A stretch of DNA of 39,069 nt from Melanopsichium pennsylvanicum (GCA_900208305.1 OAPG01000029.1:1-39069), one strand, 5' to 3'; positions 9,395-19,721 are shown, counted from the stretch's first letter. Made by a program: numbers and translations. The notes: generated by a model not told the origin, from the letters alone.

Positions 9395-10195
9395 AATAAA
9401 AGAAGTATCTAAAGAGTTTATTAAGGATCTGTATCAACGGGATTGTATTGCAAAAGAAATCTTTAAGAACAATACAAACAAACCAGTTACAATACAAAGT
9501 CTTAAACAAATACTTTCACTGGAAGGACGTCAGATAAAATTATGTAAGATATACTAGCTCTGTGTAAATAAATGGATAAGATAACAATAAAAAGACTCTT
9601 CATCTATCGATTCCACATAGTAAATGTAAATATGTTACATATATTTTCTTTTTTTTTGCGGTTCTATTTATAAAAAAACAGGTGTTATTGGTTGTTATGG
9701 TCTAGGTACTTTTGACGAACCTACTGCTTATATTGGTCAATCAGTTCATATTGGAAACCGAGTTTATCAACATGTCCGAGGTAAAGTAAAAACTACTAAA
9801 TATTTTCTAATTAACATTTCAACTAATAACCTAGTCGTGTTGCACTTTGGATTGTAGATGAGAAAATCTACAACATCTACAAGAAAATTCTATTAGTATT
9901 GATCTCTTTCTAATAGTTATCGAGCTATATATCCTTTTTTAATTATAGTCCGCTTCTAATCAAGGGTCCTAAAGTAGGAGAGATGATCAAAGTTCTATTT
10001 GGTAAGAAGGTTTATGTATACCGGCTATAAAATTCTACTTATACTATAATACAAATTTGTACTAGTCATAAAACACTGGATAGTATTCTTGATCATTATT
10101 ATAAGTGGGTAGCTCTAGTTATTAGTCGTGGAGGTATGTATCGTAATACCGCCGGAGGCTCTATCATAAACACCTATATAAAATAGTAAAGAAGA
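9395..10195 (+). pseudogene. Decayed GIY-YIG endonuclease ORF
   Basis: A clear motif block lies at 9681-9813: GCYGLGTFDEPTAYIGQS, then NRVYQHVRGKVKTTKYF. It has the GIY-like start, the YIG-like YIGQS and the following Arg. Flanking sequence is broken by stops and shifts. The region 10088-10192 ends with GGMYRNTAGG, where the hairpin GCC-GGA-GGC occurs. The + strand ORF beside cox2 (14201-15234) has the same block (GCYLLHSQDPTKDTYIGQS) and the same hairpin in the same context (GGWIRDTAGG), so the two are paralogues. This copy is far from any host gene end. Confidence 0.7.
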
Positions 10196-10570
10196 TAAGA
10201 TATTATATCTGTGCTGCTACTAAAATATCTCGATATTTTCTAAGGCACGGGATAAAAAGATTTTCATTTTCGAGAATTTATGAAAAAGCTTAATAAAAAA
10301 AACGAAAAATAACCTAATAAAAGAGTGTTGATGCTACTGTAAATATTCTAAATTTATTGCTAGTAAATACTACGTACTTAAACATATTCCGGTGGGTGAT
10401 AGCTAAAGTAAAATAAGAACTTATAAAATATATAAGTGATAAACCTTATCAGGGATATTCTTTTTAGTTTATGGATGGTAACCATGAATAATTCATTTTA
10501 CCCTTGCACTCTACTTATATTTATTATAGTTGTATAGGATAGTAGGAGCGGTATAAATATTTTAATAGTC
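10196..10570 (+). other. Spacer before trnN
   Basis: AT-rich sequence without a recognisable gene. Short frames here are full of stops. It may include further remains of the upstream GIY-YIG ORF. Confidence 0.4.
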
Positions 10571-10642
10571 GGTACTATAACATAGTGGTAATGTGGCGTA
10601 CTGTTAATACGTTCAACGAAAGTTCGATTCTTTCTAGTGCCT
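10571..10642 (+). tRNA. trnN: tRNA-Asn (GUU)
   Basis: Acceptor GGTACTA/TAGTGCC (all paired, one T-G), D-stem ACAT/ATGT, anticodon arm GCGTA-CTGTTAA-TACGT with anticodon GTT, T-arm GAAAG-TTCGATT-CTTTC, discriminator T. Confidence 0.93.
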
Positions 10643-11119
10643 TATTTTCATAGTTTAACAGTATAATCTAATACTATAAATGAAAACGATGTTAATACAG
10701 TACACACTATAGAATAGTGATGATGTTAAAGTATATACGGTGAATAAAAAGTACCATTCAAATTGAAGGGTATTATGGGACGCGCCTTAGAAAATAGATC
10801 CGATATTATATTAGCACAAAAATAGTATATAAAATAAAATCTACGATTTTAGTGACGCAAAAAAGGATTATAATTTATTATAACGGGAACTAAAAATAGT
10901 AAATACTTCCTCCTTTCTGGTTATTGTACCCCTTTTTCTTTTTACTAAATCGAATAGAAATAGTACCACTAAAAGTTGTAATGAAATTTTATAACGGCAA
11001 GAAAAATGTAGGGCTTATAAAGTGATAATATTAATTCTATTCTCGTTTTCCCCTAGTGAAAAATCATTTTATACATAGCATTTCTTTACTCGCGCCTAGT
11101 GCGCATTTTAAGAATAAAA
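10643..11119 (+). other. Spacer between trnN and rps3
   Basis: No gene is recognised. It holds the hairpin-like repeat AAAATCTACGATTTTAG (10838-10854), part of a family AAAATC-nnn-GATTTT also seen at 16672, 21874 and 22085. Confidence 0.5.
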
Positions 11120-11938
11120 ATGAATATTATTATGCCAACAATTCCTAATGTTTACCTAAAAAGTAGTGGACGTCTACAACAACCACAAATGCAAATGAAT
11201 AATTATGGAGTGGCGCCAGCGCATTCATTTAGTAAACAATCTCCAGGACTAGGTTCAACTCTATCTGGAAATACATCACTAAATAATAGTGCTATTTGTA
11301 TCATTAATGCTTACTTTGGTACACTAAATAATACAACAAAGAAAAAAAATACAAATACTAATCGGCTAGGTGTAAGTAGTAATGTATCTACTTCTTATTT
11401 TATTATCAGTAAACCGAACTTTAGTCATACTAATAGTAAAGTTACTATTCCATTTTTTTATTATACTGCTTCTAACAGTAAAATTTCCTCTAATAATGAA
11501 GTTACAGACGGATCATTCCGAAAAAACTTTGCAGAACTAAGCACTACACTTGCTCAACTATATCAAAAAGAAGTAAATGTTATTGCTACTCGACTATATT
11601 ATCCATATCTAAATAGCGATATTCTAAGTCAATATCTTGCTTACAATGCACCAAGTAATACTTTCATGGATTTCCAAGAAGCTATTCTAACTAATCCAAG
11701 TCTACATAAAACGAATCTACCAGCACATATTAGTGGTATTAAAGTACAAGTTTCAGGACGACTAGTTACTGAAACAGTAATTCCACGTATTACTGTTAAA
11801 TCTTGTCTAATTGGTTCTTTCCAACGTTCTCCTAATAATATTACACTGTCACAAGCCTTTATTGATTACAGTAAATTTACAACTAAAAATGAACTAGGTG
11901 CTTTTACTGTAAAAGTTTGGATCTGTCAACGATCTTAA
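11120..11938 (+). CDS. rps3: Mitochondrial ribosomal protein S3
   Basis: The frame ends with the fungal mitochondrial rps3 signature GIKVQVSGRLVTETVIPR, then TVKSCLIGSF and a C-terminus FIDYSKFTTKNELGAFTVKVW. It is a component of the mitochondrial small ribosomal subunit. The frame opens at GTG 11099, but the first ATG is at 11120 and a second at 11132; I chose 11120, giving about 272 residues. The middle is low in complexity and rich in Asn/Ser/Thr, as is usual for this gene. A GC repeat GGCGCCAGCGCATTC (11212-11226) sits in frame and encodes VAPAHS, so the hairpin family is tolerated in this coding region. Codons are host-like (CTA, CGA, AGT). Confidence 0.9.
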   Translation: MNIIMPTIPNVYLKSSGRLQQPQMQMNNYGVAPAHSFSKQSPGLGSTLSGNTSLNNSAICIINAYFGTLNNTTKKKNTNTNRLGVSSNVSTSYFIISKPNFSHTNSKVTIPFFYYTASNSKISSNNEVTDGSFRKNFAELSTTLAQLYQKEVNVIATRLYYPYLNSDILSQYLAYNAPSNTFMDFQEAILTNPSLHKTNLPAHISGIKVQVSGRLVTETVIPRITVKSCLIGSFQRSPNNITLSQAFIDYSKFTTKNELGAFTVKVWICQRS

Positions 11939-12400
11939 ATATAGTTAATTAACTTAATATCGATAATTAACCGCTTCCCCTTCGTTTTTTGTAGAATAAA
12001 AAAACATCCAATTGAAGATTTTTATAACGCCTATTAACTACAATTTTCTCTTATTTTTAATAATACGGACTATTAATTCAATATTTTATTGGCGTGGACT
12101 GTATTCTATTTTTAATGTACAATATTGATAGAATTAGAATTATACAAAAACCCCGCGCCGGGCGCATAGCGCTGCCTATAAAAATGGAACGGCACGGGGA
12201 TAGGTAAAAAGTCCACATATATATATAAGATTCTTTTTATATAAATGCATTTGTGCCGCTTATTTTTTTGTTTTTATTTTCGATTTTATAACAGTAATAA
12301 ATATAGTAGCGCGCGCATTTTATATAGGGATATAAATTATTATATAGTCTTTAAATGAGCGGAGTCTGAATTATAAATAAAGAAATAATTAGATTATAAA
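11939..12400 (+). other. Spacer between rps3 and trnG with GC clusters
   Basis: No gene. GC-rich patches interrupt the AT background: CCCCGCGCCGGGCGCATAGC around 12151-12171 and GCGCGCGC near 12308. No terminator or promoter consensus can be assigned. Confidence 0.5.
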
Positions 12401-12471
12401 GCTAGTGTAGTTTAATGGTAAAACTTGGGACTTCCACTCTCACATTTTCGGTTCGATTCCGAATACTAGTA
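12401..12471 (+). tRNA. trnG: tRNA-Gly (UCC)
   Basis: Acceptor GCTAGTG/TACTAGT (two G-T pairs), D-stem GTTT/AAAC, anticodon arm TGGGA-CTTCCAC-TCTCA with anticodon TCC, T-arm TTCGG-TTCGATT-CCGAA, discriminator A. Its 3' end and following bases (AGTATAATATGTATA) also occur upstream of nad2 at 35021-35035, which suggests that nad2 once followed this tRNA. Confidence 0.92.
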
Positions 12472-12534
12472 TAATATGTATAGATTTCTAAAATTTATAC
12501 CCTGTACTGCTATATTTATTATTAAAGTATCGCA

Positions 12535-12564
12535 ACTAAAACTAAAACTAAAACTAAAACTAAA
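12535..12564 (+). repeat. Tandem repeat (ACTAAA)5
   Basis: Five perfect copies of ACTAAA between trnG and the stranded nad2 fragment. It is probably a slippage product. Confidence 0.9.
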
Positions 12565-12654
12565 TAAAAAATATCTGATTTTATTAGCCTAGATTAATAA
12601 GATGGTGAAATTAGAAATATGATTTAGTAGTTTTATAATAAGTATAAATTTCTG

Positions 12655-12738
12655 ATTATAAATATAAAGTAGTAATCGTAATGCTTTCAATTGGTCTAAT
12701 TTAACTACTAGTAGCCATTCCTGTTTTGTCCAATAAGA
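12655..12738 (+). pseudogene. nad2: Stranded 5' fragment of nad2
   Basis: The sequence matches the start of the intact nad2 gene (35217-35283), including about 20 nt of leader (TATAAAGTAGTAATCGTAATG) and the first 15-17 codons. Codon 7 has become TAA (TCA in the intact gene). Homology stops near 12738. Further upstream, ATACCCTGTACTGCTA (12498-12513) is shared with the intact nad2 leader (35046-35061). This looks like the original nad2 location after trnG. Confidence 0.85.
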
Positions 12739-12933
12739 TCTGATTTATGGTAAGTCATATAATTTATAGAAGTCTGAATATTTCGTTTTTCAATACTTAG
12801 TAGTAGCCCTGTTCGTCGAATTGAAGAGAAATCATACACTTTATCAGTATCACGAGTGATCGCTTGAATGTCTTATGATTCTTCTTAAATTATTTACTAG
12901 AATACCAGTTGACATTAAAATATACTTCTTGTC

Positions 12934-13341
12934 CTACATTCGTCCCACAGCATGAATAATTGCTTGTTCATACATACGTTCTTCATACTGAGTAAATTGA
13001 AATTGAAATTGAAATTGAAATTGTTGAAGTACATGGAATAGCTTGCTATCGTTGTTAAAGCTACCATTTGTATGCCATTCTGCGCTGGCGCGACTAAAAT
13101 AATAGTAGTAGCTATTAGTAGTCTTACCAATTTTACAATTCTAATTATAGATACCGTTTGCAAATAGTGTCTTATGGAATTTGAATTCTTTTTCACCATT
13201 ATCATAAAGATCTCGAATAGAACTGTAGTGATTACCAAATCGTCGTTAAAAGTCCGTAGCACTACCCGTCTTCAGATAGATTATGTTGCACAATATATAC
13301 CCCGGATTCATTAGTAAACTGAGATCGAGCAAAGGTATTGT
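12934..13341 (-). pseudogene. Decayed GIY-YIG-like ORF
   Basis: On the - strand, GVYIVQHNLSEDG then CYG gives a GIY-like start. A frame shift later comes RRFGNHYSSIRDLYDNGEKE, as in the segment after the YIG motif, and near the end YEERMYEQAIIHAVGRM with an acidic helix. TAG and frameshifts break it. It contains the tandem repeat (TTTCAA)5, read as (FQ)5, and a GCGCTGGCGC repeat read in frame as SRASAEW. It lies just beyond the stranded cox2 3' end. The assignment rests on motif resemblance only. Confidence 0.5.
12994..13023 (+). repeat. Tandem repeat (AAATTG)5
   Basis: Five copies of AAATTG. On the - strand they lie in the decayed GIY-YIG-like frame and would encode alternating Phe-Gln. Confidence 0.9.
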
Positions 13342-13621
13342 GCGTACTTTTATTAACAAGGATTTACTTTTTAGACACTTCATAGTAAGTAATACCAGTA
13401 TTTTTTATAGGTTCTTTAAGTAGGTGTAGTAATTTCCTTTTTTATCAAAATCAATTTTTAATACTAGTATAATTATAATTCAAATTATACATATCATTAA
13501 GTACTAGACGGTTCGTTTTCATCATGTTAGTATCACTCCACGGAATATAATCCATTTTTAGTATAAATAGATTTGAGTTACCAGTACCAAAGATACTTTT
13601 AAATGATCAGAAGAGAAGGGG

Positions 13622-13990
13622 GGGCTATCAATCCGTATTTCTCTGGTGTTACGGCCTCAATAGCTACAGGCATGAATCCGTGATATACTCCACAGATCTC
13701 TGAACATTGTCCGTAGAACACTCCTTCACGCTCGATAAGCACAGATGTTTGATTTAGTCGACCGCATCGATTTTAAGTCCTAGAGATGGAACGGGAAATC
13801 ATGGATAAGGTCGTAACAATAAATCGAATGTGTGTATCGATTGGTACTACAACTCGATTATCTACATCTAGTAGTCGTAGTTGTCCATCCTCTAGATCTG
13901 TTTCAGGAACCATGTAGGAATCAAACTCGATTGATTCTCCATCTTCATTAATGAAATCTGAGTACTCGTATGACCAGTTAGTAATATTAA
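13622..13990 (-). pseudogene. cox2: Stranded cox2 3' end (about 123 codons)
   Basis: The sequence aligns with residues from about [14 protein letters not shown] to the end of the intact cox2. It preserves the CuA region ([16 protein letters not shown]) but has small deletions, for example GTGCC lost near 13768 and AAGCTAG lost near 13633, so it is not a working reading frame. Upstream of this point on the same strand lie a GIY-YIG relic (opposite strand) and then intact cox2. This is the expected footprint of a module that supplied a new cox2 end and displaced the old one. Confidence 0.9.
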
Positions 13991-14200
13991 CACATTCGTA
14001 TAAGAAGGTATACTTATTTAATAAACTATGCCTTTTTAAGCAAATAATAATATATGTTAACTTTTAATGTATAAAAATATTATACAAAATATAGTTGAAT
14101 ATTAATGTATAAATGAATATAATTATTGTATGATTCAGAAATATACTGATAATAAGTATAATTAACTAGAACATCCTACCGAAATAAAATATACTAACCA

Positions 14201-15234
14201 ATGAAATACACAAACGTAATCTTTAAAGAGTCAAATAAAGAGCAAGATGAACGATTCAAACGAAGTCTCTTTGTAATGCAAGAAATTGCAAATAATACAG
14301 GACAACTTCTAAGAATATTAGTTATGCTCTAGGGCTTAAAGAAGGAGTAGTTACAGATAAAGTGGTTACAATTTGTGAAGGTATTGTTATAAATAGTATT
14401 ACACTGCCTCTATCTAGTAGTAGTGCTGATCTGATAATAGTTCACTATTCCGTAGTGTAGTAAGATCAAGCTCTTCAACTGGTACTAAAGTACCAGGTTG
14501 TTACCTACTTCATTCGCAGGATCCAACAAAGGATACATATATCGGACAAAGTAAATCACTAGCACAACGGGTACGAGAACACGCAAATGGGAGTTATAAC
14601 GTTCAAAATCTTATTTTATTAAAGATTTTTGAAATAAAGGAATTATAACTCTATTTATTATTTCAGAAGAAGTACTAGATACTATTACTATCACAAAAGA
14701 ACTTTTTATTACTATTCTTGAACAATATCTTTTCTTTTATTATAAACCTACTTATAATAAAATGTTTGTAGCTGGAACGAATATTGTAGATTCTAATGAT
14801 CCTAAATTAAGTACAATTATTTGGAGTAAACTTTACATTTATTATAAAGAAGGTGATACTCTTACACTTATCAATATTATGCATTCTACAGCAGCTTTTT
14901 CACGACTTATGAGTAAAACTATTTATTGGGCTCGAGGTATTGTTAAAAAAGGTGGTTGGATTCGTGATACCGCCGGAGGCTTATTACTAATACACCTGTA
15001 TCTAATGTAAATATTAATACTCTACTTACTCTTACTGAACTTAAATCAATTGTTGATGACGTTCTTAAACTACCCGTTACTCTGCCAACATCCAAGAGTG
15101 TGAAAGTAACTAATACTTTTACCAATGAAATTCTTTACTTTGATTCTCTAGGTAAAGCAGCTATTTATTTTAATAAGCCTCCTTCTTCCCTTTCACGACC
15201 TGTTAACCTCCACTCACTCTACCTTAAAAAATAG
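14201..15234 (+). pseudogene. GIY-YIG endonuclease relic beside cox2
   Basis: It starts MKYTNVIFKESNKEQDERF (14201) and soon meets a stop. The catalytic block GCYLLHSQDPTKDTYIGQS, then LAQRVREHANG, lies at 14495-14591. A later frame (14762-15010) reads LMSKTIYWARGIVKKGGW and is then shifted at the hairpin GCC-GGA-GGC (14972-14980). The continuing frame runs LITNTPVSNVNINTLLTLT to TAG at 15232-15234. It lies on the strand opposite to cox2, unlike the other modules. It is paralogous to the relic at 9395-10195. It was probably once an active nuclease of a mobile module. Confidence 0.75.
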
Positions 15235-15289
15235 AAAATTGAATATGTTACCCCATAAAAAGGTTTATTATAGCACCCTAAATTACTCT

Positions 15290-15358
15290 ACTTATTTATT
15301 TTTATTATAAAATTACCATACTTATTATTTTTTATTATAAAATTACCATACTTATTGG
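15290..15358 (+). repeat. Tandem duplication of about 31 bp
   Basis: TTATTATAAAATTACCATAC followed by TTATT occurs twice in a row in the spacer downstream of cox2. It is probably slippage. Confidence 0.75.
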
Positions 15359-15407
15359 CAATAGTAAAATAGAATTACGTAAGGGGGAAAAATTGCAAGT
15401 TATAATA

Positions 15408-16169
15408 TTAAGATTGGCTATCAATCCAAGCTAGGTATTTCTCTGGTGTTACGGCCTCAATAGCTACAGGCATGAACCCATGATATACTCCACAGATTTC
15501 GGAACACTGTCCGTAGAATACACCTTCTCGCTCAATTAGAACTGATGTTTGGTTTAGTCGTCCGGGCACAGCATCAATTTTAAGTCCTAGAGATGGAACG
15601 GCAAAATCATGAATTACATCTGCTCCTGTAACAATAAACCGGATATGTGTATCGATCGGCACTACAAATCGGTTATCTACTTCTAGTAGTCGAAGCTGTC
15701 CGTCTTCCAGATCTGTTTCTGGAACCATATATGAGTCGAATTCGATACTTTCTCCGTCCTCATTAATGAAGTCAGAATATTCTGCACTCCAGTACCATTG
15801 GTGTCCTGCTACTTTAACTGTCATAGAAGGACTAATTACTTCATCCATAAGGTAAAGTAGTTTAAAACTAGGGAAAGCAATAGCAATAAGTACTAGAGCT
15901 GGTGTAATTGTCCAAATTAGCTCAATTAGAGTTCCGTGGTTAGCATATTTGTATACTAGTTGTGATTTATTACTATTAAAGTTAACAATAACTGATGATA
16001 GTACCCATAGTACTCCAAAACAAATAATTACTAGATAAAAGAAGATTGAATCGTGTAGTTCTGTAATACCTTCATGTGTTGGTGATGCTCCATCTTGGAA
16101 TCCTAGTTGCCAAGGTTGTGGTGCATCATTAAAAATTGCTGTACTAGCAAATGGAAATAGATTAAACAT
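15408..16169 (-). CDS. cox2: Cytochrome c oxidase subunit 2
   Basis: 253 residues, the usual fungal length. It binds the CuA centre and receives electrons from cytochrome c at the inner membrane. There are two transmembrane helices (about residues 40-62 and 83-104). The CuA ligands sit in [16 protein letters not shown] (C222, C226, H230, M233), and an upstream His in VIHDFAVPS completes the site. The aromatic stretch GHQWYW is present. Start ATG at 16169, stop TAA. The C-terminal half also exists as a diverged copy at 13622-13990, and the last 18 codons again at 34921-34975. The 3' half of this gene may therefore be the newly acquired end. Confidence 0.98.
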   Translation of the reverse strand: MFNLFPFASTAIFNDAPQPWQLGFQDGASPTHEGITELHDSIFFYLVIICFGVLWVLSSVIVNFNSNKSQLVYKYANHGTLIELIWTITPALVLIAIAFPSFKLLYLMDEVISPSMTVKVAGHQWYWSAEYSDFINEDGESIEFDSYMVPETDLEDGQLRLLEVDNRFVVPIDTHIRFIVTGADVIHDFAVPSLGLKIDAVPGRLNQTSVLIEREGVFYGQCSEICGVYHGFMPVAIEAVTPEKYLAWIDSQS

Positions 16170-16893
16170 TTTTTATATTTATTTATATTATAATAGCTTT
16201 GCTAACCCTACTTCTTAACTTAATAATTATCAATAATTATAGTAAGAAAATAGTATTAAATCCTCTTTTATTTAATAACTTTATTACTATTAATATATTA
16301 CTATTTATATACTGTATATAAAGCAGCACTTTTATTTTGACTACTCCCCCATTAGAATAAAAAACATCAAATCGTAGATTTTATTTTATTACAAAGTAGG
16401 TTTTTATAACATAATTAGTCATGCATTTATAAAAAAGACGTAATATTAAGAAAAGAGAAAATTACACCCAGTAACCAATTTTAAAGTGAAAGCAGCACGT
16501 TAAAATAAAAAGGAAATTACTCCTTTCCTATAAGATTATATAAAGAAAAAGGCTATAATTTAATAATAGCCACTATAAATAGAAATAATGTTTACTTATT
16601 TTAAAATAGATACAGTTTATATTTAATAGAGTAATATAAAAAATATTACATTTACATTACTTCTGGTTATAAAATCGAAGATTTTAGTCGGTAAAAAAAA
16701 GTAATATTTAATAGCCCTGCTAACAGTTATAAATTGAATTATTTAATCCATCTTTTGTCATATGTATTGCCCTGATAAAATAGTATAGCAGTTGCCCTAT
16801 TAAATTGAAAGGGCGCTACGCGCGCCTATCCAATTAAAATATCCTATTTTAATTGGGCAGCAGATAACTGGTTATAAATTAATTAATTTAATT
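16170..16893 (-). other. Spacer upstream of cox2
   Basis: No gene is seen. It contains the AT hairpin AAAATC-GAA-GATTTT (16675-16689), a related one at 16368, and a GC cluster GCGCTACGCGCGCC (16812-16825). A cox2 promoter may lie here, but no consensus can be named. Confidence 0.5.
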
Positions 16894-16964
16894 TAAGAAT
16901 TAGAGGAATCGAACCTCTGTCCCCGATGTGTAAGATCGATGCTAAACCACTCAGCTAAATCCTT
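16894..16964 (-). tRNA. trnV: tRNA-Val (UAC)
   Basis: On the - strand: acceptor AAGGATT/AATTCTT, D-stem GCT/AGC, anticodon arm TCGAT-CTTACAC-ATCGG with anticodon TAC, T-arm AGAGG-TTCGATT-CCTCT, discriminator A. Confidence 0.93.
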
Positions 16965-17284
16965 AGATGTATGTATACCTATATATATATATGTATACAG
17001 CTTTAATAAAAGTATAGAAATAGGATAACCATAAACACTTTGAATTTATAATACGGGATGCCAGTAACTTTAGTAGATATATGATTAATAGTGCTATTAA
17101 AAAATATACAAAAAGAGAAGATTTTAGAATGGCTACTTTAAATCTTCTATTTATAGAAGCGCTGGGGTGCAAATAAAATTATAGTTAATGGGGGTAAGAG
17201 AAAAACGGGTTATAAAAATCGAATATTTTTATTCCGCAAGAGCATTTAACTGGTTAAATTTAGTAGGACTGAAAATGAAGTTAT
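16965..17284 (-). other. Spacer between the stranded atp6 end and trnV
   Basis: Nothing gene-like. It contains (AT)n with a GTATAC palindrome near 16970-17000 and a hairpin AAAAATC-GAA-TATTTTT (17214-17230). Confidence 0.5.
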
Positions 17285-17482
17285 TTAGTGTAGATCAATA
17301 GTATCTTTAAGGTATGATGCTGTTAGAATACAGAATACGTAAGCTTGGATAAATGAAACTGCAATTTCTAGTCCAATTAGTGGGATAAAGAGACTGAATG
17401 GGATTAGAGTAATAACTGCTGTAATAGCTCCTGATGTAAACATTGGTGCTAGGAATCCTGAAAGGATTTTTAGTAGTGTGTG
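17285..17482 (-). pseudogene. atp6: Stranded atp6 3' end (66 codons)
   Basis: On the - strand it encodes the last 66 residues of ATP synthase subunit a, ending LIGLEIAVSFIQAYVF, then CILTASYLKDTIDLH and TAA (17285-17287). The frame is open throughout. It differs from the intact gene mainly in the divergent loop between KILSGFLAP and IGLEIAVS. It directly abuts the end of the upstream GIY-YIG ORF region, as expected for the original atp6 terminus displaced by an inserted module. Confidence 0.93.
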
Positions 17483-19284
17483 CTTATTATTTTACCATTA
17501 AGCATAGGATCTACTTCACGGTTCCAGAATTTTTGATAATCGTCAGTTTGCTTTTGTTCTACTTCGTATGATTCAAGTGGAACAATAAACCAAATTTATT
17601 TATATGGTTTACCCGAATCTACATATTTCTGCTTCCAGTTGTGTGAATTTCTAAACACATCAAAGTATCGTAGAATATCAGCTAGAGAGGAGAAGTTTTT
17701 ATGTAGAATTTTTTGATTTGTTCCAGTGTCAAGTTTGAGTAGTTGGTAAGGATTAGATAGTGTCTTAGGGGGTTTTTTTGCAATATAAAATTTTTGTGTT
17801 GAAAATTATCCAGTACCTGATAGTTCGTAACATTTGTTGATATATCTTCTTATTTTTTTGGAGTCAGTATAACCAATATATTTAGCAGCTTCTTGAGAAT
17901 TAGTAAACTCAGGACCTACTTGATTTAGAGTAGTACTGTCAATTAGAATATATTTTCCAGTAGGGATACAATTAACATCAAAATAGTCTGGATAAATTAG
18001 CCCATAATCTTTGTTTCGAGAGGAAAGAGTTCCAGAAGGTCGTACTGATTCATCTTGGAAAATTGTAACTGATTTATCCATTGCAGGTGCTGTAATATAA
18101 TGAGTTGGTGTGATATTTACATTTCTTGTAAAAGTTCTAGTATTAATACCTGTTGCGGCCTCTTTGTGAATAAAAAAAGGAACGTTACCTTCTTGATCGA
18201 TAAGTTTAGTTTTATAACTTGTTATACCAAATTTATCTTGGAAAGCTGTAGAGGACCAATTCATATAATCAAAAATAACACCTTGGCTAGAATACCAAGA
18301 AGGAAGATTATAAGCATGAATTGACTGTTCAACCAGACGAACACGGTGTTTGCTATAGTGTGCTAGAATATTTGAATAGATGGGCATGTCTGAAGTAGGG
18401 ATACTATATTTGGATATATAATCTTTAAAAAGATTACTAGTAGTATATAGAACACCCCATTTTAGATTGGAGATACCACCAATTCTTGCAACATTACGTG
18501 CAAAAGATACATCCTCTCTAGGAAGACCCTTAATAAAACGATCCACATTTTTGTAATAGTTTTCCATTCTATTTTCAATATTAATACTAGATCCGACATT
18601 TACTAGACAATTTTCCATAGTAGTGAAAGAGTATACTACAGATTTATTCTTAAAATCTGCAAACAGCTTACGATCAAGAACGTTATCCAGATTCGATAGC
18701 TTCGTATAATTACAAATAGAATTTGGTTCGATAGATGACTTTAGAATACCAGTATTGTCAGAAGGTTTAATAAGAATGTCATAACAATTTTCAATAAGGT
18801 AATCGGCTAGATGAATATTATTTTTTTTACAAAAATATAGCATTCTATTTAGTGTTTCTCTACTTTTATCTACATTCTTATAATTATACCAAGGAATATA
18901 AGATTCATTAGTAATAATTGCAGTTTTATTACTAATACCCATACCATTTTCATCTTCTTGACAGTAAATAGTTTTAAGAAAAGAAAACGGAGAATTAGGA
19001 AAATAATTGAAAAAAGAAAAATCATTGGAAAAAATAGATGCATAATTATATAAATTATTTACTACCCATTCTTCTTTAAAAATAATCCAAACAAAAAGTC
19101 TAGTAATAAGAAATAGATAAAAAGGATTACACAGCATGAAGATTATAGAGATTTTCATTAGATATGTACCATACATCATTTTATATTGCGCTATTTTTGC
19201 ACAAAATACAAAAAGAATTACAAAAATAAAAGTAATAACTGGAATTAGAGCATTTTTCATCACTAAAGTAGGTATAGTTAACAT
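17483..19284 (-). CDS. GIY-YIG-type endonuclease ORF of the atp6 module
   Basis: The uninterrupted part is 17806-19284 (ATG at 19284; GTG at 19287). It has a hydrophobic N-terminus with two likely membrane spans (about residues 9-28 and 43-68). A GIY-YIG-like core, VVYSFTTMENCLVNVGSS, then INIENRMENYY, starts near residue 214. After TAA at 17806 the same frame continues with protein-like sequence (KPPKTLSNPYQLLKLDTG, later KFWNREVDPMLNGK) and one more TAA, up to the stranded atp6 end. The C-terminus is therefore probably truncated. Codon use differs from its neighbours: AGA for Arg and frequent TTA and ATA, where host genes use CGN, CTA and ATT. That suggests recent transfer. The nuclease call rests on motif only. 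Confidence 0.75.
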
Positions 19285-19588
19285 CACTTTTCATAGAATA
19301 TACATAAGAAGTATAAACATTAAAGAATCCCTAAACCATGAAACCAAATAGATGAAAATAATATACTACTAGAAGTACTATAATAGTAATATTTGAAATG
19401 ATTCTAGTAATACTACTTGAGAAAAATTTGTTAGTCATTTCAAAATAAATAATTAAGTTCATAGTACATATTGTAACTATTATGTAGACATTAAAATTGC
19501 ATAGTTAATTTGATAATTCTAGAGATTTCTTTTTCTTCACTAACTTTTAAGCTCAAATTGGTAAAAACTTTTGTATAAGAATAGATAA

Positions 19589-19659
19589 GGAGATATAACT
19601 TAAAGGTAGAGTAGTTCGCTTCTAATGAATTTGTATTGGTTCGATTCCATTTATCTTAT
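19589..19659 (+). tRNA. trnR: tRNA-Arg (UCU), acceptor stem imperfect
   Basis: D-stem ACT/AGT, anticodon arm GTTCG-CTTCTAA-TGAAT with anticodon TCT, T-arm ATTGG-TTCGATT-CCATT with one T-T mismatch. With standard spacing the acceptor is GGAGATA/TATCTTA: the first pair is G-A and the second G-T. It is either a functional tRNA with a weak or edited acceptor, or decaying. It is a lone + strand gene among - strand genes. Confidence 0.7.
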
Positions 19660-19672
19660 TTTTAATTTCTTT

Positions 19673-19689
19673 TTCTGCGCTGGCGCGAC
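19673..19689 (+). repeat. GC repeat copy, TCTGCGCTGGCGCGAC type
   Basis: One of about nine copies of TGCGCTGGCGCGAC in either orientation: 4517, 11211, 13077, 19673, 25431, 31748, 34626, 38710, and a doubled form at 21548. Most are in spacers or broken ORFs; the core is GCGC-TG-GCGC. Confidence 0.85.
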
Positions 19690-19721
19690 TAAAAAATCGA
19701 ATAAGATTTTACAAGGGGTTT

